This document shows positions 61,199-64,000 of a stretch of 64,000 nucleotides of DNA, piece by piece. Positions within the stretch are counted from its first letter, which is position 1, and each line of letters starts with the position of its first letter. The DNA is from Geodermatophilus siccatus. Its GTDB lineage: Bacteria > Actinomycetota > Actinomycetes > Mycobacteriales > Geodermatophilaceae. Both the position numbers and the translations under genes were made by a program. Under the pieces are notes generated by a model. The model was not told where the DNA came from. It saw nothing but the letters and a program-made list of their open reading frames with translations, and ran no database searches. The stretch spans positions 277,233 through 341,232 of the forward strand of contig NZ_FNHE01000005.1 in NCBI RefSeq assembly GCF_900103785.1, written 5' to 3'.

Positions 61199-61413
61199 GT
61201 GGGGGTCGACGACCTCGGGTTCGTGCTGGCCCGTCCGCTGGCCCCGTGGGTCGAGAAGCGCGCAGGTCTCCAGCCGACGGAGGGAGGCCGATTCACCCAC
61301 GACGACCTCCTGTGGCTACCCGACGTCGTCGCGCGGGCGGTGGAGGCCATCGCCGCGCGTCGGCGTCGGTCGTTTCGTTGGTGCCGCACCTGCCGGCGCG
61401 CCCATGCGCCTGA

Positions 61414-62434
61414 GAGGGTGTCGGGTAACCGGCTGACTACTGGTTCTGTTTGAGGTCTTCGGCGAGGCGTCGAGCGGCTTCGGTCTCGATGGGCCCCTGT
61501 GGCTCGATGTCCTCGTCGGCCAGGCGGGCGGCCATCAGCCGGATCATGGCCACGTCGATCATGGCCTCGGCGTGCGCGGTCGTGCGTTCGTAGTCCCGGG
61601 CCAACCGTCTGCACCTCGCCAACCAGCCGAAGGTCCGTTCCACCACCCACCGGCGGGGCAGCACCTGGAAGCCTCGCACGTCGGCGTTGCGCGGCACGAC
61701 CACCAGGTGCAGGTGCTCGGTGCGCTGCGCCCAGTCGAGCAGGCCGCCGTCGACGACGTTGACGTAGCCGCCATCGACCCAGATCAGCTCGAGGGCGGGA
61801 AACTGCTCGTGCAGGCCGTGCAGCACCCGCCGGGCGCCGGCGCGGTCCTGCACGCCGGCCGCGTGCACCACCCGGTGCAAGACCAGCCCGTCGGTATCGA
61901 CCAGCAGATGCCGCTTGCGGCCGCGGACGCGTTTGCCGGCGTCGTAGCCGATCTCCTCGCCTCCCTCGGCGCTCTTGGCCGACTGGAAGTCCAGCACCGC
62001 CGCGGTGGGCTGCCGGTTGCGCCCGTCCCGCTCACGGAGTTGGTCGCGCAGCGCCTGGTGCACTCGGTGCCAGGTGCCATCGGTGGTCCAGGCGGCAAAC
62101 CAGCGGTAGGCGGCGTCCCAGGGGGCCAGGTCACGCGGGACGTGCCGCCAGGCGCAGCCGGTGCGCAGCACGTAGAGGATCGTGTCCAGGATCAGCCGGC
62201 GGTCGTACTTCAGCGGCCGCCCACCGCTGCGGGGATCGCGGACCGGCAGCAGCGGCGCGATCACCGCCCACTGCCGATCGGTCAGCGACGTCTCATAGCG
62301 GGGCTTGCACCGGCACACGCACATCCACCGGAACCATCACCCGGCCGCCGAACCCACCCCACCGCCACGCCGATCAGCGAGCACCGCCGGCCAGGCCGTC
62401 GCCGACCGCGCCGGGTCGGTTACCCAACACCCTC
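61414..62434 (-). mobile_element. IS5-family element (1021 bp)
   Basis: The ends GAGGGTGTCGGGTAACCGGC (61414-61433) and GTCGGTTACCCAACACCCTC (62415-62434) form 20-bp imperfect inverted repeats. Target duplication TGA at 61411-61413 and 62435-62437 (T-N-A type). It is unrelated in sequence to the 909-bp element. Confidence 0.88.
61437..62324 (-). CDS. IS5-family transposase (single frame)
   Basis: 295 residues from ATG 62324. N-terminal domain: YETSLTDRQWAVIAPLLPVR, LILDTILYVLRTGCAWRHVP. DDE domain: HLLVDTDGLVLHRVVHAAGV (Asp), ELIWVDGGYVNVVDG (Asp) and RRWVVERTFGWLARCRRLAR (Glu). The frame is intact and fills the element, so this copy may be active. It ends 4 bases inside the left repeat zone. 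Confidence 0.92.
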   Translation of the reverse strand: MCVCRCKPRYETSLTDRQWAVIAPLLPVRDPRSGGRPLKYDRRLILDTILYVLRTGCAWRHVPRDLAPWDAAYRWFAAWTTDGTWHRVHQALRDQLRERDGRNRQPTAAVLDFQSAKSAEGGEEIGYDAGKRVRGRKRHLLVDTDGLVLHRVVHAAGVQDRAGARRVLHGLHEQFPALELIWVDGGYVNVVDGGLLDWAQRTEHLHLVVVPRNADVRGFQVLPRRWVVERTFGWLARCRRLARDYERTTAHAEAMIDVAMIRLMAARLADEDIEPQGPIETEAARRLAEDLKQNQ

Positions 62435-62580
62435 TGAGGCGTTCGCCGGCACCTACCGGTCATGTGCGTCGGCCTTCGCCGACTTCGAGGTGTAACACCG
62501 CTGGCTGCAGCTGCCGTGTCGGCGGCTCTGTTTGACGAGTTCGCGGCTCGTCCGGCCGGTGTCCTCGCGGGCGAGAGCTA

Positions 62581-62736
62581 GTGGGCGTGGCATCGCGCGG
62601 CCCCCAGAGCTTCTGGGTCGACGGGATCAGCCGCGCCGACCTGGAGGCGGTCCTCGGCGTTCCGGTGGACGGGCACTTGCTCACCTGGACGGGGATGACT
62701 GCGAATGGCTGGACGGAGGTGACTGCGGATGGGTAG
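62581..62736 (+). CDS. Possible small hypothetical protein
   Basis: A 51-residue frame from GTG 62581 (VGVASRGPQSFWVDGISRAD, then LEAVLGVPVDGHLLTWTGM) to TAG 62734. Its composition is coding-like and GAGAG lies upstream. It overlaps the 3' end of the opposite-strand gene by 56 bases. No family known. Confidence 0.4.
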   Translation: MGVASRGPQSFWVDGISRADLEAVLGVPVDGHLLTWTGMTANGWTEVTADG

Positions 62737-63073
62737 CGCGACGAGACCGTGAACACGCTGTGGGGATCCGTGGCGCTGCAGGGTCCTGAGGCACCACTTC
62801 TCCGCCCTGCGCTACCGGCTCACCGTCCTCGATTGGTGCCACCGGTAGGGGCTTGCGGATTCTCAGTGCTGACCCGAGCGCCCTGTCCAGTGGGCGGGTT
62901 CGACGGCGCTGTCGGGACGCATGGACGCTGACGATCCCGACATTCGCGCCGGCCACCACTGCATACAGCCAGGGCAGGTGGAGGTCGAAGAGGTTGCCGA
63001 CCTTGACCCCGGTCAGTGCGAAAGCGAAGACGGCTACGAAGACCCAGACCAGGTCACCTCGGCTGGTGGTCAC
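62681..63073 (-). CDS. Small membrane protein, two helices
   Basis: 130 residues from GTG 63073; AAGGAG lies eight bases upstream and decides the start. Two hydrophobic segments are seen (LVWVFVAVFAFALTGVKVG and LPWLYAVVAGANVGIVSVHA), followed by a basic, Pro-rich tail of about 75 residues. The tail overlaps a small frame on the other strand, so its far end may be out-of-frame decay. The 909-bp IS copy 2 has inserted 17 bases upstream of the start and may have cut off the promoter. Confidence 0.6.
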   Translation of the reverse strand: MTTSRGDLVWVFVAVFAFALTGVKVGNLFDLHLPWLYAVVAGANVGIVSVHASRQRRRTRPLDRALGSALRIRKPLPVAPIEDGEPVAQGGEVVPQDPAAPRIPTACSRSRRATHPQSPPSSHSQSSPSR

Positions 63074-63090
63074 GGGTCGGTCTCCTTTTA

Positions 63091-63999
63091 GAAGACGTTG
63101 CGGAAGTAGGTCGTCGGCCCCTGGCCGTCCGCAAGGGATCGGCGCAGCGTGCGCGGCATGTCGTCGTCGGCGTCTTCCCCGCCGCCGCGGCTGATCAGCG
63201 ACGAGCTGTGGGCGCTGGTTGAGCCGCTGGTCCCACCGCGTCGCCCTGCCATCCACGGACGCACCGGCCGGCCCCGGACCTCAGATCGGGACGTGCTCGA
63301 GGGCATCGCCTTCGTGCTCTCCACCGGCATCGGCTGGACCAAGCTGCCCACCGAGCTCGGCTACGGCTCGGGCTGGACCTGCTGGCGCCGGCTGCACGAG
63401 TGGGCCGACGCAGGCGTCTTCGACCGCCTGCACACCGCCGTCCTCGACCAGCTCGGCTCCGAGGGCCGGTTGGACTGGTCGCGAGCCAACCTCGACTCGG
63501 TCAGCGTCCGCGCCAAAAGGGGGGTGAGCTGACCGGCCCGAACCCGACCGACCGGGGCAAGGCCGGCAGCAAGTACCACTTGCTCGTCGACGCGCACGGG
63601 CTGCCGCTCAACGTGCTCGTCTCCGGCGCGAACCGGCACGACAGCATGCTCGTCGAGCCGATCCTCGACACCATGCCGGCGATCAAGCGCGGCGGCCGGG
63701 GCCACCCGCGGCGACGGCCGCTGAAGCTGCACGGCGACAAGGGCTATGACAATCCACGGGTCCGTCGTTACCTGCGCCGCCGCGGGATCACCGCCCGCAT
63801 CGCCCGGATCGGCCGAGACTCCAGCGTGCGTTTGGGCCGCCACCGCTGGGTCGTCGAACGGACGCTGGGCTGGCTGCTGGCCTACAAACGCCTGGCTCTG
63901 CGCTACGACCGCACCGCCACGACGATCAACGCGCTGGTCCGGCTCGCGGTCACCCTCATCTGCGCCCGCCGGCTACCGACTGACTAATGCAATGTCTTC
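63091..63999 (+). mobile_element. IS5-family element, copy 2 (909 bp)
   Basis: Starts with GAAGACGTTGC (63091-63101) after TTA (63088-63090) and ends with GCAATGTCTTC (63989-63999), one base before the window ends. Same length as copy 1 at 24710-25618 but inverted; the proteins differ at many positions, so the two copies are not a recent duplication. Confidence 0.87.
63149..63987 (+). CDS. IS5-family transposase, two frames joined by -1 frameshift (copy 2)
   Basis: The first frame runs 63149-63532 (start perhaps ATG 63158: MSSSASSPPPRLISDELWAL). The run A4-G6 at 63515-63524 precedes its TGA. After a -1 slip the second frame continues with GGELTGPNPTDRGKAGSKYH to TAA 63985. DDE residues: LLVDAHGLP, KLHGDKGYDN, WVVERTLGWLLAYK. 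Both frames are intact, so this copy may be active. Confidence 0.88.
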
Positions 64000-64000
64000 T

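Larger units (their letters stand above)
61199..62495 (+). pseudogene. Hypothetical gene split by an IS5-family element
   Basis: The left part ends GWCRTC-like (RWCRTCRRAHAPE) at the IS border. The right part continues after the IS and the TGA target copy in the same frame with AFAGTYRSCASAFADFEV and stops at TAA 62493-62495. The coding part before the IS is GVDDLGFVLARPLAPWVEKR and WLPDVVARAVEAIAARRRRS. The 5' end is uncertain: 61199 is a GTG inside the frame, which remains open to 60932. Three Cys (WCRTC, YRSC) could bind metal. No family recognised. Confidence 0.6.

Noticed and set aside
24710..63999. Recent composite transposon
   Set aside because: The two IS copies differ at many residues and the left one sits in a helicase gene with its own TAA duplication, so each copy moved by itself.
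1..64000. tRNA, rRNA and CRISPR arrays
   Set aside because: I looked in the intergenic stretches for cloverleaf or repeat-spacer patterns and saw none; no tRNA-Sec gene is in this window.

Overview
The window is high-GC actinobacterial DNA. Codon use, Shine-Dalgarno sites of the AGGAGG type and gene content point to an aerobic soil actinomycete. Family Geodermatophilaceae (Blastococcus, Geodermatophilus, Modestobacter) is my best guess. The main reason is a selenoprotein gene at 1823-3238 that seems to use in-frame UAG, not UGA, for selenocysteine; UAG-programmed selenocysteine has been reported from Geodermatophilus and Blastococcus. The taxonomic call is inference.

Region 1 (1-5272) is one tightly overlapping plus-strand operon: two acyl-CoA dehydrogenases (the first cut by the window edge), a thioredoxin-reductase-like flavoprotein fused to a UGSC-family (seleno)protein domain across an in-frame TAG, and two paralogous proteins of unknown function. 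A hairpin in the position and style of a bacterial SECIS lies 11 nt after the TAG.

Region 2 (5.4-23.2 kb) is ordinary chromosome: a transglycosylase, a metal-binding enzyme of the TIGR03086 type, an alpha/beta hydrolase, a lipoprotein, a DUF4407 membrane protein, a VapBC pair with a palindromic operator, a STAS/anti-sigma-like pair, an ABC1-type kinase, an orphan Phd antitoxin, a MntA-HepT pair, a stand-alone Ada-type domain, an acyl-CoA ligase, an intracellular PHA depolymerase with a palindromic site upstream, a monooxygenase-like protein and an EEP-family phosphodiesterase.

Region 3 (about 23.4-64 kb) is a mobile defence island. It opens with a helicase gene split by two different insertion sequences stacked on the same TAA target. 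A phage GP88-like protein and a small nuclease-like protein follow. Then come two large minus-strand systems. System A (29516-45722) has a DrmD-like SNF2 helicase, a DrmMI-like adenine methylase, a 2121-residue DEAD/DEAH-DUF1998 helicase with a C-terminal nuclease-like domain, and a UvrD-type helicase with a RelE-like N-terminus. It looks like a variant DISARM system lacking separate drmA, drmB and drmC. System B (47482-58570, with the divergent methylase and the HNH gene to 60867) combines a second DUF1998 helicase (DruE-like), two unknown proteins, a Fe-S-type PD-(D/E)XK nuclease, a NaeI-type restriction enzyme, Vsr, a C5 methylase and an HNH protein. The order resembles Druantia type II merged with a NaeI-like restriction-modification system. 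A 419-residue unknown protein with one membrane segment lies between A and B.

The right end (61.4-64 kb) holds an IS5-family element inserted in a hypothetical gene, a small membrane protein and a second 909-bp copy of the IS at 24.7 kb, in opposite orientation. No tRNA, rRNA or CRISPR array was seen.
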